Below are positions 6,767 through 16,287 of a stretch of 54,060 bases of DNA, in pieces (the stretch's first letter is position 1; each line of letters begins with the position of its first letter). Origin of the DNA: Luteolibacter pohnpeiensis (GTDB lineage Bacteria > Verrucomicrobiota > Verrucomicrobiia > Verrucomicrobiales > Akkermansiaceae); assembly GCF_016595435.1 (NCBI RefSeq), contig NZ_JAENIJ010000029.1, positions 1 through 54,060 on the forward strand. Direction: 5' to 3'. Made by a program: the position numbers and the translations under genes. The notes under the pieces were generated by a model that worked only from the letters and a program-made list of their open reading frames with translations, was not told the DNA's origin and made no database searches.

Positions 6767-7858
6767 ATGTCATGTTGGCGATGGTTTGGAATCGTACTTT
6801 CCGTGTTTGTGGTGCTTGCCTTACCGGGTGTTGTGGCTCAGGAAATCCGTATGGACACGAGACAAGCGGCTGAATTTGTGAAAATCGCTTTGGCGGGGAT
6901 GGATCGGGAGTATCCGAATAAACCTTCACATGTGTTCAATGGCTTGGAAGACCTGAAAACGCCGAGCCAGCTCCATCCGGTTTTTTATGGCCACTTTGAT
7001 TGGCATTCCTCGGTCCATGGTCACTGGATGCTGTTGCGTTTGTTGAAGGAATTTCCCGAAGCGGAATTTGCTGCTGAGATTCGATCAACGATGAATCGGC
7101 GTCTTACCCAAGACGGATTGCTGGCTGAAGCCGCCTATTTTCGGATCGATTCGAATAAGAGCTTCGAGCGCATGTATGGCTGGGCGTGGGCGCTCAAGCT
7201 CGCTCAGGAGCTGCGATCTTTTGACGATTCTGACTGCAAAAAATGGGCTGCGAATTTTGCTCCGCTTGAAAAGGAAATTGTTGGTTTGGCGAAGGGCTAT
7301 CTGCCAAAATTGGATTGGCCCGTGCGTTGCGGATTCCATCCGGAATCGGCATTTCCGCTGGGTTTCATGCTGGACTATGCACGTGCGACGGGGGATGAGG
7401 ATTTTGAGGTCTTGTTGGTTGAAAAATCCCGCAAATTCTACCTGGGGGATCGGGATTACCCGACAGCGTATGAGCCTTCCGGAAACGACTTTTTTTCTCC
7501 GGGTCTCAATGTGGCTGACTTGATGCGAAGGGTTCTCCCCGCTAATGAGTATTCCGAGTGGTTGACGGCTTATTTTCCCCATCTGGCAGAAGGGAAAGCT
7601 GGGAATCTTTTAACTCCCGTGGTTGTGAGTGATCCCACCGATGGCCATTTGGTTCATCTGGCTGGATTGAATCTTAGCCGCGTCTGGACCATGCGCGGCA
7701 TCGCCAGCGTTCTCAGCGACAGTGATCCACGTAAAGAAATCCTTTTGAATGCGGCCGAAGCTCATCTTGCCGCAGGCATGAACTACGTTGGAGGCGGACA
7801 TTACGAAGGCGACCACTGGTTGGCCACCTTCGCAGTCCGTGCCATGACGATGCAGTGA
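6767..7858 (+). CDS. DUF2891 family secreted protein
   Basis: The frame codes 363 residues. Residues 1-25 form a Sec signal peptide (WFGIVLSVFVVLALPGVVAQ). The mature protein contains HPVFYGHFDWHSSVHGHWML at about residues 72-91, the hallmark His/Trp-rich motif of the DUF2891 family, and later NRRLTQDGLLAEAAYF and SFERMYGWAWALKLAQEL. DUF2891 proteins are predicted alpha/alpha-toroid folds of unknown activity, with histidines that could bind metal. The length matches the family. The gene ends 9 bp before the convergent sugar isomerase gene. Confidence 0.85.
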   Translation: MSCWRWFGIVLSVFVVLALPGVVAQEIRMDTRQAAEFVKIALAGMDREYPNKPSHVFNGLEDLKTPSQLHPVFYGHFDWHSSVHGHWMLLRLLKEFPEAEFAAEIRSTMNRRLTQDGLLAEAAYFRIDSNKSFERMYGWAWALKLAQELRSFDDSDCKKWAANFAPLEKEIVGLAKGYLPKLDWPVRCGFHPESAFPLGFMLDYARATGDEDFEVLLVEKSRKFYLGDRDYPTAYEPSGNDFFSPGLNVADLMRRVLPANEYSEWLTAYFPHLAEGKAGNLLTPVVVSDPTDGHLVHLAGLNLSRVWTMRGIASVLSDSDPRKEILLNAAEAHLAAGMNYVGGGHYEGDHWLATFAVRAMTMQ

Positions 7859-7867
7859 TGCTTTGAA

Positions 7868-8752
7868 TCAGAGCTTTTGCAGGAAGGCGATGCTCGTCTT
7901 GATGCTGCCCAATGGGTCGGGCGATTGATCCTGCTCCACGTGGCAGTTTTTGACGCCGGATGCTTTTGCGGCTTCGAAAATGGGTTTCCAATCGAGAACG
8001 CCATTGCCGACCTCCTGGAATGCATCGCCTGGGATGCCCCCGAAATTTGGAGTCTGGATGCCTTTCTTCAAATCCTTGATGTGAAGTTGCGAAACCCGGC
8101 CCTTGAGCTTTTTGATCAGCTCTGCTGGTTCCAGCCCTGCGACTTTGACCCAGAAAAGATCGATCTCAAACTGCATGTCGGGCGAAAATTCCTTCATGAA
8201 AATGTCATACCCAGTGGTTCCATCTTCCATCGGGTGAAATTCGAAATTGTGGTTGTGATAGGCGAGTTGGATGCCGGCTTCCTTGGATTTCGCGGCTGCG
8301 ACGTTCAGGTTCTCTGCCGTTTTCTTCCAATCATCTGCGGTTTTACGGAAAGTATCCGGCAGGTAAGGAACGACCAGGTGCTCCATTCCGTTTGCCTTGG
8401 CCTTCTCAAGAATCTTCATGAAGGCAGCATAGCTTTTATCCTGTGGGTCCAGGATGGAACCAGCGTCAAAGTGGCTGGATGAAATTTTCAGACCAGCGTC
8501 TTTGGCTCCTTTGATCAATGGATCGCAATTTGGAAAATTATACAACTCGACCTGCTTGTAGCCGGCATCTGCCACGGCTTTAAGCGTGCCCTCGGGATCA
8601 GATACGAGAAGGTCGCGCAGGGTATAGGCCTGGAGGCCGATATTCTTGATGTAGCTTTCCGCAGGACCCAGGTTTGCCAAGGCGCGGCTGGTTAGACCGA
8701 GAACAAGAGAGGTCGCAACTGTCGATTGGATGAATTTCCGGCGGTTCATCAT
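7868..8752 (-). CDS. Tat-exported sugar phosphate isomerase/epimerase-like TIM barrel protein
   Basis: The frame codes 294 residues. The N-terminus MMNRRKFIQSTVATSLVLGL carries a twin-arginine signal, so the protein should be exported folded. The mature part is an AP-endonuclease-2-like TIM barrel: IGLQAYTLRDLL, KQVELYNFPN, LKISSSHFD, LAYHNHNFEFHP (metal-ligand His), MQFEIDLFWVKVAG, VSQLHIKDLKKG, VGNGVLDWKPIF and CHVEQDQSPDPLGSI. These are the standard motifs of secreted xylose-isomerase-like TIM barrels common in Verrucomicrobia and Planctomycetes, thought to epimerise or oxidise sugars in the periplasm. The exact substrate is unknown. It lies downstream of the fasciclin gene on the same strand, separated by a strong hairpin. 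Confidence 0.85.
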   Translation of the reverse strand: MMNRRKFIQSTVATSLVLGLTSRALANLGPAESYIKNIGLQAYTLRDLLVSDPEGTLKAVADAGYKQVELYNFPNCDPLIKGAKDAGLKISSSHFDAGSILDPQDKSYAAFMKILEKAKANGMEHLVVPYLPDTFRKTADDWKKTAENLNVAAAKSKEAGIQLAYHNHNFEFHPMEDGTTGYDIFMKEFSPDMQFEIDLFWVKVAGLEPAELIKKLKGRVSQLHIKDLKKGIQTPNFGGIPGDAFQEVGNGVLDWKPIFEAAKASGVKNCHVEQDQSPDPLGSIKTSIAFLQKL

Positions 8753-8832
8753 TTACCTCTAACCGGTGATGATCGAAGGGCAAGCCTCTGCCATGAAAAT
8801 ATCCAGAAAAGCCGAACCCTACCCAAATGAGT

Positions 8833-8863
8833 GAGCGCATGCGGGATCTGACCGCATGCGCTC
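8833..8863 (-). terminator. Perfect 12-bp hairpin between fasciclin and isomerase genes
   Basis: GAGCGCATGCGG at 8833-8844 and CCGCATGCGCTC at 8852-8863 form a perfect 12-bp stem around a 7-nt loop. It sits 34 bp after the fasciclin stop on the minus strand. No long T run follows on either strand, so it may act as an RNA-stabilising hairpin or attenuating terminator rather than a classical intrinsic terminator. Confidence 0.55.
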
Positions 8864-8897
8864 GATTCTTCCTCAATCGAGGAATCGGGGGGAATGA

Positions 8898-9470
8898 TCA
8901 ATCAGCATCCAGATCTGCGAATCCATCCAGTGATTTTGGAACGAGCACTTTGTCGATAACGTGCATCACGCCGTTGCTGGCAAGGATGTCGGAATTAACT
9001 ACGTGGGAGTCGTCGACCTCCACCTTGTTGCCATCCACATCGATTTCGACTTTTTCGCCGTTCGCGGTTTTCACGTCTCCGTCTTTAAGGCTCATGGATG
9101 GAAGGGAGCCGGGAATAACGTGATAAAGAATGAGGGAGCGGAGCTTTTCTTTGTTTTCCGGAAGCATCAGCTTGTCCAAGGTGCCTTCCGGCAGTTTTTC
9201 AAATGCTTCGTCAGTTGGGGCAAAAACCGTGTAGTTGTCAGAGCCAGCAAGGGTTTGGTCGAGTCCAGTTGCTTTCAGAGCTTTGAACAGGATCGAATAA
9301 GTAACTCCATCGTGAATGCTGGCGGCCAATGTGCCTGGCTTGATTTCCTGCTTTTCGGTAGCTGGTTTAGCATCTTTCGTATCCTTCGCTTCAGGTTCAG
9401 CCTGCACGATCGGAGCAGTTACACTCAGTGCGCAAAGGACGGCAATTTTGGTAAAGTCAGTAGTTTTCAT
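8898..9470 (-). CDS. Secreted fasciclin (FAS1) domain protein
   Basis: The start at 9470 (MKTTDFTKIAVLCALSVTAP) gives a normal Sec signal peptide and about 190 residues; upstream in-frame starts at 9476 and 9515 would add an unlikely tail. After an acidic/Lys linker comes one FAS1 domain: LAASIHDGVTYSILFKALKA, YTVFAPTDEAFEKLP, KLRSLILYHVIPG, the conserved H-V-V-N-S-D-I-L-A-S-N-G-V region, and MHVIDKVLVP. FAS1 domains mediate adhesion or matrix contacts; single-domain secreted versions are frequent in bacteria. It is monocistronic in appearance. Confidence 0.85.
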   Translation of the reverse strand: MKTTDFTKIAVLCALSVTAPIVQAEPEAKDTKDAKPATEKQEIKPGTLAASIHDGVTYSILFKALKATGLDQTLAGSDNYTVFAPTDEAFEKLPEGTLDKLMLPENKEKLRSLILYHVIPGSLPSMSLKDGDVKTANGEKVEIDVDGNKVEVDDSHVVNSDILASNGVMHVIDKVLVPKSLDGFADLDAD

Positions 9471-9758
9471 AATCATTGAGTTTGAGTGAAAATGATTTGA
9501 TCGTGTGGCGACCAAAACGTGTCACAGCCTATCGCAGACATTGTGCCAGCAGTGCCATTCTCAGTGAGATGAAGTGATGTAAAATGCTACTCATCAGTGT
9601 CTAAGGATGCATGTTTCATGCTGGTTACAGCTTCTAACAATGAGTGCATCGGATCCGATTGTTAGGGCAAAATGCCCGACGAAGTTGCATCGATTCGCAG
9701 CCTGGTGTTTGAAGTTTTCGACCATTTTTTGAGTTGGGGCTGATCTGGATTTTCTGCC

Positions 9759-12155
9759 ATGAGTGTCTTGATGAGTTTTAAAACCAGCTGCATTTCGGCT
9801 TCTGTTTGTTTGCTTGCCATCGGGTTTCCAGACCTCAGGGCAGAAGATAAAAGTGTTTGGTTGGATGACTATGATGTCACCGCTTTTTCTAACGGCTGGG
9901 GCAAGGCTCAGAAGAATCAATCCATCTCAGGAAATGCACTGCAGGTTGCCGGTAGATCGTTCGATCGCGGGGCTGGAGTTCACGCACCTAGCCTGGGGGT
10001 ATTCAGACTCGCCGCAGATACATCGGTTCGATTTCAAGCAATGGTCGGCGCGGATGATGGACCTGAAAACTCTGGGACGGTGCAATTTCTCGTCATCGCG
10101 GATGGAAAAACCCTGTTTGATAGTGGAGTGATGAAAAAGGGCGATGAGGCGAAGCAAGTCGATGTCGATCTAACAGGTCATCAAGTGGTCCGGCTCCAGG
10201 TCACCGATGCAGGTGATGGCATCGATAGTGATCATGCGGATTGGGCGGATGCAAAGTTCATTAGCTCTGGCGCGGCACCGGTGCAGTCGCAGGCGTGGGA
10301 GGCGGAGCTATCTCACTTTGAAGCAGACGCGACACAACTTTCCATTGGCAAGCCGGATCGGGTGATCAGTAGCCCGGATGGTTCCGTCAAAGCCGGCGTC
10401 GGTGTCGTGGATGGTCGTTTGGTGATAAAGGTCATTCGTGACGGCAAGGTCAGCTTGGATACTTCACCGATAGGAATTACGGTGGATGGCGTAGATCTCG
10501 GGCAGGACGTGAAAGTCGGTCGGGCGGAACCGTACACCACGGACGTTTCCTACTCGGTCACTGGCCATCCCGAGCCACTGCATGATTTTTCCAAAGCGGA
10601 GAAAATCGAAATCGCGCCGAAGGATGGCAAGCCGTGGACACTCGATGTCCGTTGCTACAACGATGGGGTCGCTTGGCGTTACATCATCCCAGGGCGGGGA
10701 AGTCGAACTGTTTCCGGTGAAGCGACCAGCTTTGTCCTGCCAGAGGGAGCGACCTACTGGAGTCATCATAACACCGCGAACTACGAGGCAAACTTCCTCC
10801 ACTTCCAACCTGGCAGTGCTCTAACAGCGGGTCAGCCAATTACCATGCCTGTTACGGTTGAACTTCCAGACGGCGGATACGCCTGCATCTCGGAAGATTC
10901 GATCATGGATCGTCATTACAGCGGCATGACCCTCGGGCCACGTGGACGCACTCTCAATGGCATTTTCGAAGACGATTCGTCGTGGAAGCTAAATGGTGAA
11001 ATCATCAGCCCATGGCGCATCGTCATCACTGCCCGGGACCTGACCGCGCTCGTTAATCAAAGCATCGTCTACAATCTGGCACCGGACCCAGATCCCAAAC
11101 TTTTTCCCGATGGGCCGAATGCGAATTGGATCCAGCCCGGTCGTGCTTTTTGGACATGGGGATTCGGCCAATGGGACACTGCCCAGTGGGATCGGATCAA
11201 AGGATTTGTCAATGATGCCGCGACACTAAATTGCCAGTATTATGTCATCGATGATCCATGGCGCGAACCAAGGATGGGGTGGCATCGCAACGGCAAGGAC
11301 GAGTGGGCCAGTTTGAAAGAAGTCTGCGATTATGCGGCGACCAAACATGTGAAAATCATGGTTTGGGAGCATTGGGGAAAAATCCGCGACAAGAAGGACC
11401 GCGAGGAATTTTTCGAAAATGTCAGCAAAGCAGGAGCGGTCGGCGTGAAAATCGATTTCATGGATAGCGAAAGCCAGGAGCGGCTGGAGTTCTTTCACGA
11501 TTGCCTGGTTCTCGGCGCCAAGCATCACATCATGATCAACTTCCACGGTGCCAACAAACCGGCTGGCGAGGAGCGCACATGGCCGAACTGGATGACGCGT
11601 GAAGCCATTTACGGCATGGAGCAGGGTGGGCGCATCGCCCGCAGCCACCTCGCCGCGTTGCCCTTCACCCGATTCGTCACCGGCCCTGCGGATTTCACAC
11701 CGATGGCCTTTCAAGCAGGACCGATGGGGCAAACCACTGCTGGCTCACAAATGGCGACTGCAGTCGCTTACAACTCGCCGCTCAACCACTGGGCGGACAG
11801 TGCCCAATCTTATCTGGCCCAGCCGAAGGAAGTGCTCGAATTCATTCGCACGAAACCTGTCGTTTGGGATGAGACCCTTGTCCTCCCTGGCAGTAAAATC
11901 GGGGAATTGGCGGCGATTGCCCGCCGTGCCGGAGAAAACTGGTGGGTCTCTGTGATCAACGGAACTGACGATAAAAAGGACTACAGCTTCAATCTGGATT
12001 TTCTCGGAAATGGCCGTTGGTCCGGGACCTCCTTTGAGGATGGAAAAACCCAAACCGAACTGAAGATCACCCATCCCAAGCTCCGTTCGGGCCAGAAAAT
12101 CACCGCCACTTTAGCCCCCGGTGGAGGCTTTGTGTTGATGGTGAAACCTGAGTGA
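9759..12155 (+). CDS. GH97 family glycoside hydrolase with N-terminal NPCBM domain
   Basis: The frame codes 798 residues. A signal peptide occupies residues 1-28. An NPCBM-type carbohydrate-binding domain (about 30-165) contains FDRGAGVHAPSLGVFRLA and VQFLVIADGKTLFDSGVM. A GH97 protein follows: N-terminal beta-sandwich (VISSPDGSVKAGVGVVDGRL), barrel strands ending in GVKIDFMDSESQERLEF near 565 and MINFHGANKPAGEERTWPNW near 595, then REAIYGMEQGG near 613, and a C-terminal beta domain with WWVSVINGTD. GH97 enzymes are alpha-glucosidases or alpha-galactosidases with calcium; I cannot decide between inverting and retaining subtypes by eye. Periplasmic or outer-membrane action on oligosaccharides is expected. 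It is convergent with purK, leaving a 21-bp gap. Confidence 0.88.
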   Translation: MSVLMSFKTSCISASVCLLAIGFPDLRAEDKSVWLDDYDVTAFSNGWGKAQKNQSISGNALQVAGRSFDRGAGVHAPSLGVFRLAADTSVRFQAMVGADDGPENSGTVQFLVIADGKTLFDSGVMKKGDEAKQVDVDLTGHQVVRLQVTDAGDGIDSDHADWADAKFISSGAAPVQSQAWEAELSHFEADATQLSIGKPDRVISSPDGSVKAGVGVVDGRLVIKVIRDGKVSLDTSPIGITVDGVDLGQDVKVGRAEPYTTDVSYSVTGHPEPLHDFSKAEKIEIAPKDGKPWTLDVRCYNDGVAWRYIIPGRGSRTVSGEATSFVLPEGATYWSHHNTANYEANFLHFQPGSALTAGQPITMPVTVELPDGGYACISEDSIMDRHYSGMTLGPRGRTLNGIFEDDSSWKLNGEIISPWRIVITARDLTALVNQSIVYNLAPDPDPKLFPDGPNANWIQPGRAFWTWGFGQWDTAQWDRIKGFVNDAATLNCQYYVIDDPWREPRMGWHRNGKDEWASLKEVCDYAATKHVKIMVWEHWGKIRDKKDREEFFENVSKAGAVGVKIDFMDSESQERLEFFHDCLVLGAKHHIMINFHGANKPAGEERTWPNWMTREAIYGMEQGGRIARSHLAALPFTRFVTGPADFTPMAFQAGPMGQTTAGSQMATAVAYNSPLNHWADSAQSYLAQPKEVLEFIRTKPVVWDETLVLPGSKIGELAAIARRAGENWWVSVINGTDDKKDYSFNLDFLGNGRWSGTSFEDGKTQTELKITHPKLRSGQKITATLAPGGGFVLMVKPE

Positions 12156-12176
12156 ATCTGGCTTGCTGCGGCGGTT

Positions 12177-13325
12177 TTATGGCTTTGCCGCCGCCGCGAG
12201 CATCGCCGATTTCATGGCCTCGGCGCGTTCCAAGGCATCCGGTCCGAGGACGTTGGCGTGGCCCATTTTGCGGCGGCCGATGGCACGGCGTTTGCCGTAA
12301 AGGTGGAGGAAAGTCTCGCCGTCTGCGAAAAGTTGCAGCCAATCCGGCGGCGTGGTTTCATCCGGCCAGAAGTCGCCAAGCAGATTGAGCATGACCGCCG
12401 GGCTCAAAAGTCGCGGCGATCCCGCAGGCAGGCCGATGACCGCGCGGAGCTGCTGCTCGAACTGCGAAGTCGCACAGGCGTCGAGCGTGTGGTGCCCGGA
12501 ATTGTGCGGCCTTGGCGCCATTTCGTTGACCAAAAGCGTTCCGTCTTCCCGCAGGAAAAATTCGACGCCGAGGATGCCTTGGTAATCGAGCGCCTCCGCG
12601 ATGCGGCGGGCGATTGCCGCGGCTTCCAATCCGACGGCCGGTGAGACCCGGGCTGGCACGATCGACATGTCGAGAATGTGGTGCCGATGTCGGTTTTCCG
12701 CCGGATCGTAGGTCACGATCGAGCCATCGGCTCCGCGCGCGGCCATGATCGAGATTTCCTTTTCAAAAGGGACCCAGGCTTCGAGCACCGCGCGATCCGC
12801 ATCGAACGCTGCCCAAACTTCTTCCGGGTTTTCTGTGCCTTCGAGCTTCACCTGGCCCTTGCCATCGTAGCCGAACGCGGCGGTTTTCAGCACGCCGGGG
12901 CCCGCAAGTTCGGCCATGGCTTTTGCCAAATCTTCGGCGCTGGCGATAACCGCGAACCAGGTGCATGGAATGTTGTTTTCGCGCAGGAAATTCTTTTCGC
13001 GCTCGCGGTTCTGGCAAATCGAGATCGCATGCGGCGAAGGATGCAGCGGCGTTCTCGCGGCGACGGCTTCCAGGGTTTCGCGCGGGATGTTTTCGAATTC
13101 CACGGTCGCCACGGTGGCGGTGTTGCAGAATTGCTCCAACGCCTTCGGATCATCGAAGGGCAGATCAATCACCTCGTCGGCGACTTCCACGGCGGGGGCT
13201 TCCAGGCCACCGGTCCAGATGGCGGTGCGGATGCCCATGCGGCGGGCGGCAAGGGCGAGCATGCGTCCGAGTTGGCCGCCGCCGATGACGCCGACGACGC
13301 AATGGGGTGGGTGAATGGCAGGCAT
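12177..13325 (-). CDS. purK: N5-carboxyaminoimidazole ribonucleotide synthetase PurK
   Basis: The frame codes 382 residues of an ATP-grasp enzyme. The N-terminus CVVGVIGGGQLGRMLALAAR is the glycine-rich PurK signature. VEFENIPRETLEAVA and FGYDGKGQVKLEGTENPEEV, with VLEAWVPFEKEISIMAARGA, cover the ATP-grasp core. GVEFFLREDGTLLVNEMAPR and PHNSGHHTLDACATSQFEQ are the metal and substrate-binding end. It converts AIR, bicarbonate and ATP to N5-CAIR in purine synthesis. It lies 3 bp downstream of purE on the same strand, a purEK operon. The length is normal. Confidence 0.96.
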   Translation of the reverse strand: MPAIHPPHCVVGVIGGGQLGRMLALAARRMGIRTAIWTGGLEAPAVEVADEVIDLPFDDPKALEQFCNTATVATVEFENIPRETLEAVAARTPLHPSPHAISICQNREREKNFLRENNIPCTWFAVIASAEDLAKAMAELAGPGVLKTAAFGYDGKGQVKLEGTENPEEVWAAFDADRAVLEAWVPFEKEISIMAARGADGSIVTYDPAENRHRHHILDMSIVPARVSPAVGLEAAAIARRIAEALDYQGILGVEFFLREDGTLLVNEMAPRPHNSGHHTLDACATSQFEQQLRAVIGLPAGSPRLLSPAVMLNLLGDFWPDETTPPDWLQLFADGETFLHLYGKRRAIGRRKMGHANVLGPDALERAEAMKSAMLAAAAKP

Positions 13326-13328
13326 GAT

Positions 13329-13826
13329 TCAGTCGAGCGCTGGAAGTTCGGCGGCCTTCACCGTTTCGCTTTGGCGGCTGCGGAAATCGGCGAGTTTCTT
13401 GGCAAGCTCCGGGTTTTCATTTGCCAGGATGGAGATGGCGAACAACGCGGCGTTGACCGAGCCAGCTTTGCCGATCGCAAACGTCGCGGTTGGGATGCCG
13501 GCAGGCATTTGCACGATCGAAAGCAGGGAATCCACGCCGTGCAGGGTTTTCGATTCCACTGGCACACCGAGCACCGGGATGTCGGTGATGGCGGCGGTCA
13601 TACCAGGCAAATGGGCGGCGCCACCGGCACCCGCGATGATGCATTTCAGGCCGCGGCCACGGGCTTCCGTTGCGTAGGAAACCAGCTTGTCCGGCGTGCG
13701 GTGGGCGCTGACAACCTCCGCTTCCCAAGCCACGCCAAAGTCGCGCAAGGTGCGCGCGGCATGTTCCATCGTCGGCCAATCCGACGTGCTACCCATGATG
13801 ATTCCGACCAATGGAGCTTCGCTCAT
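13329..13826 (-). CDS. purE: N5-carboxyaminoimidazole ribonucleotide mutase PurE
   Basis: The frame codes 165 residues. The class I PurE signature [20 protein letters not shown] is at the N-terminus, followed by [20 protein letters not shown] and [20 protein letters not shown] with [20 protein letters not shown]. It rearranges N5-CAIR to CAIR, the step after PurK. It is the first gene of the purEK pair, and the 166-bp gap to the divergent response regulator gene must hold the promoters of both. Confidence 0.97.
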   Translation of the reverse strand: MSEAPLVGIIMGSTSDWPTMEHAARTLRDFGVAWEAEVVSAHRTPDKLVSYATEARGRGLKCIIAGAGGAAHLPGMTAAITDIPVLGVPVESKTLHGVDSLLSIVQMPAGIPTATFAIGKAGSVNAALFAISILANENPELAKKLADFRSRQSETVKAAELPALD

Positions 13827-13992
13827 GCGCGGAGCGTGCCGGGCGATCGCGCAGCCGTCAATGCGCGCTTCTTCCCAAGATTTCGCAGGTTCCCGCTCAT
13901 CCTGCCGTCATCTTCAGAGGGTAATTTCTGCAAAGTCTCCTAAAACTCCAAGGGTGGACGTTCGTCCGCTCTGACTCCATGTTGCTTTCACC

Positions 13993-14664
13993 ATGCGCCT
14001 CCTTGTCGTTGAAGATGCTCCCCGTCTGCGTGCCAATCTCGGCCTTGCCCTGACGAAAATGGGCCACGCGGTTGACCTCGCGGAAGACGGACCCGAAGGC
14101 GAATCGATGGCGCGGATGAATCCCTACGAAGCGATCGTGCTGGATCGAATGCTGCCGGGAAAAGATGGCCTTTCCGTGCTGCGTGACCTGCGGCGAGACG
14201 GCCACACCACTCCGATTTTGCTGCTGACCGCGCTGGATGGGATCGAGGAAAAAGTCCGTGGTCTGGGCGATGGAGCGGACGATTATCTCACCAAGCCATT
14301 TGCCTTGGCCGAACTGGTGGCGCGACTCGAAGCGCTGGTACGGCGCCGTCATGGCAAGGCCGATTCCAAACTGCGGATCGGGCCTTTGGAAATCGACACC
14401 GCTGGCAAATCCGCCGCCCGTGACGGCGTTGCGATTTTCCTCACCGCGCGCGAATTTTCCCTTCTGGAATGCCTTGCAAGACGGCCAGGCCAAGTGCTGA
14501 GTCGGGCGCAAATCGAGCAACATTTGTATGCCGAACTGGATGGTCCTCAAAGCAATGCGGTCGATGCCGCGATCTACTCGCTGCGGCGAAAAATCAGTCC
14601 GGAAGGCACACCGCCGCTGATCCACACCCGCCGTGGCCTGGGCTATGTGATGGAGGCACGATGA
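13993..14664 (+). CDS. OmpR/PhoB-family response regulator
   Basis: The frame codes 223 residues. The receiver domain spans residues 1-115, with acidic pair and phospho-acceptor in YEAIVLDRMLPGKDG and the conserved Lys in DYLTKPFALAELVAR. The winged-helix Trans_reg_C domain covers about 125-220 (LTAREFSLLECLARRPGQVL, AVDAAIYSLRRKISP, IHTRRGLGYVMEAR). It should be phosphorylated by the kinase gene that starts inside its stop codon (ATGA overlap). The arrangement and the kinase's type recall QseBC/TctDE systems. The signal is unknown. Divergent from purE. Confidence 0.95.
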   Translation: MRLLVVEDAPRLRANLGLALTKMGHAVDLAEDGPEGESMARMNPYEAIVLDRMLPGKDGLSVLRDLRRDGHTTPILLLTALDGIEEKVRGLGDGADDYLTKPFALAELVARLEALVRRRHGKADSKLRIGPLEIDTAGKSAARDGVAIFLTAREFSLLECLARRPGQVLSRAQIEQHLYAELDGPQSNAVDAAIYSLRRKISPEGTPPLIHTRRGLGYVMEAR

Positions 14665-16043
14665 GATCAATCCGCAGTCATCTCACCAAAGTCCTCTGCC
14701 TTTCGATCGGCAGTTTGCTGGTGCTCGTCGGCATTGCGATTTTCTTTGCCGCACGTGCGGTGTTGTTCGATCAATTTGACGCCACTTTGCTGGCGAAAGG
14801 CCGGGCATTGGTCACCGCTTCTGAAATCGATGGCGGAGATTTCGAGGTCGACATGACGGTGCAGGACTTCGCCGGATTTGGTGCGGGCGGCAGCGAGTAT
14901 TTCGAGATTTGCCACCCGGACGGCGAACTGGTCGAGCGATCGCCCTCGCTGAAAAAATCGACCGCCCGGCTGTTAGAAATCGCGGTGCCGGACCATTTTG
15001 AACCGGAAATCCACCCCGGCAAGCTCGCTGATGGCACGCCGGTCCGGGTTTTCGTGCAGAAATACACGCCGAAAGGTGACAAGAAAAAGCGCTTTCAGGA
15101 ACTGCACTTGGTCGTCGCCAGTCCGGTCCGAAATTTGCAACTGAACTTGATCGGTCTGGCACTGGTGCTGGCAATTGCCGGGGCGATGGCGATTTCACTG
15201 ACGATCCCGATGGTCCGGCTGGTGTTGAAACGTGGCCTGAGTCCGCTGGAAAATCTATCGAGCGAAGTCAGCGGCATTGCGGCGGATGATCTGACCAAAC
15301 GGATCGGGACTGCCGGATTGCCGAAGGAATTGGAGGCTTTGGCGACGCGCTTGAACGCCACTCTCGCGAAATTGGAGGAATCATTTGGCCGGGAACGCCG
15401 GTTCAGCAGCAATGCCGCGCACGAATTGCGCACGCCACTGGCCGAGCTCAAAACCCTCGCCGAGTTGGGAGCGACATGGCCGGAAGAAGCAAATCCCGAC
15501 CGCTGCGCCGAAATGTTGACCGTCATCGACGAGCTGGAGTCGTTGCTGGAAAAGCTATCCCTGCTCGCCCGGGCAGATGCCGGTAGCCTGCCCATCCAAC
15601 GCGAACCGGTGAGTTTGCGGGCAAGTATTCTAGCCGTCGTTGATAGATTCCGCCGGCAGGCAGAACAGCGGGAACTGACCTTCAAAACTGAAATCGCGGA
15701 CGAGGAGTTATCGATCGATCCCGTGCTTTGGAATGCGATTCTGGGAAATCTGATCGGCAATGCCGTCCACTACACGGCGGTTGGCGGAAGTATTCAGATG
15801 GAGTCGACGGCTAAGGGTTTCGTGATCCAAAACCCGGCACCGGATTTAACCGATCAGGATCTCGCCCGTCTTTTCGACCGATTTTGGCGCAAGGATGAGG
15901 CGAGGGGAACGGGCGAACACTCCGGCTTGGGCCTGTCCATCGTGAACGCCTGCGTTGCCGTGCTCGGCGGAACCTGCAAAGCGGACCTTTCCCCCACGGG
16001 ACGATTCCGCGTGGTCATTTCGTGGAACGATCAACCCCGGTAG
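14661..16043 (+). CDS. Membrane sensor histidine kinase
   Basis: The ATG at 14661 overlaps the regulator's TGA (ATGA), giving 460 residues; the longer frame upstream is a shadow. TM1 is VLCLSIGSLLVLVGIAIFFA. A periplasmic sensor domain of about 130 residues follows, then TM2 (IGLALVLAIAGAMAISLTIP), a HAMP-like linker and the HisKA motif FSSNAAHELRTPLAELKTLA with the phospho-accepting His. HATPase_c shows the N box (NAILGNLIGNAVHYT) and GEHSGLGLSIVNACV. The architecture is that of EnvZ/QseC-type kinases that pair with OmpR-type regulators. No ligand is deducible from the sensor domain. Confidence 0.93.
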   Translation: MRSIRSHLTKVLCLSIGSLLVLVGIAIFFAARAVLFDQFDATLLAKGRALVTASEIDGGDFEVDMTVQDFAGFGAGGSEYFEICHPDGELVERSPSLKKSTARLLEIAVPDHFEPEIHPGKLADGTPVRVFVQKYTPKGDKKKRFQELHLVVASPVRNLQLNLIGLALVLAIAGAMAISLTIPMVRLVLKRGLSPLENLSSEVSGIAADDLTKRIGTAGLPKELEALATRLNATLAKLEESFGRERRFSSNAAHELRTPLAELKTLAELGATWPEEANPDRCAEMLTVIDELESLLEKLSLLARADAGSLPIQREPVSLRASILAVVDRFRRQAEQRELTFKTEIADEELSIDPVLWNAILGNLIGNAVHYTAVGGSIQMESTAKGFVIQNPAPDLTDQDLARLFDRFWRKDEARGTGEHSGLGLSIVNACVAVLGGTCKADLSPTGRFRVVISWNDQPR

Positions 16044-16218
16044 GGCGCGACGGCCCATCGCGCGGTGGGTATTCTCTGGCAACGGGATTTCTTTGATCAC
16101 AGACTCCGAGGCCACGAGTCAGCAGAGAAAAAGCGATGCTATATTCTCTGAATCCAGTTCGCCGGGGATCGGTGGGGCTAGCCTCTGATTGGACCTTCAA
16201 AAGGTCATAGAACGCCAC

Positions 16219-16239
16219 GGCGGCATGGGCCATGCCGCC
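16219..16239. terminator. Hairpin between convergent kinase and leuA genes
   Basis: GGCGGCATG (16219-16227) and CATGCCGCC (16231-16239) form a perfect 9-bp stem with a 3-nt loop; CTACCCGTTTTT follows on the plus strand. CCCTAC and GTAGGG just downstream can form a second, competing stem around that T run. The place, between two converging genes, suits a bidirectional terminator. Confidence 0.55.
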
Positions 16240-16287
16240 CTACCCGTTTTTCGAGTAGGGGGACACGGCTGAGGGGTTAGCGGCAGC

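Noticed and set aside
12678..13943. Long plus-strand open frame of 421 codons across purK and purE
   Set aside because: It is antisense to two certain genes and is rich in Arg, Gly, His, as expected from the reverse of GC-rich codons.
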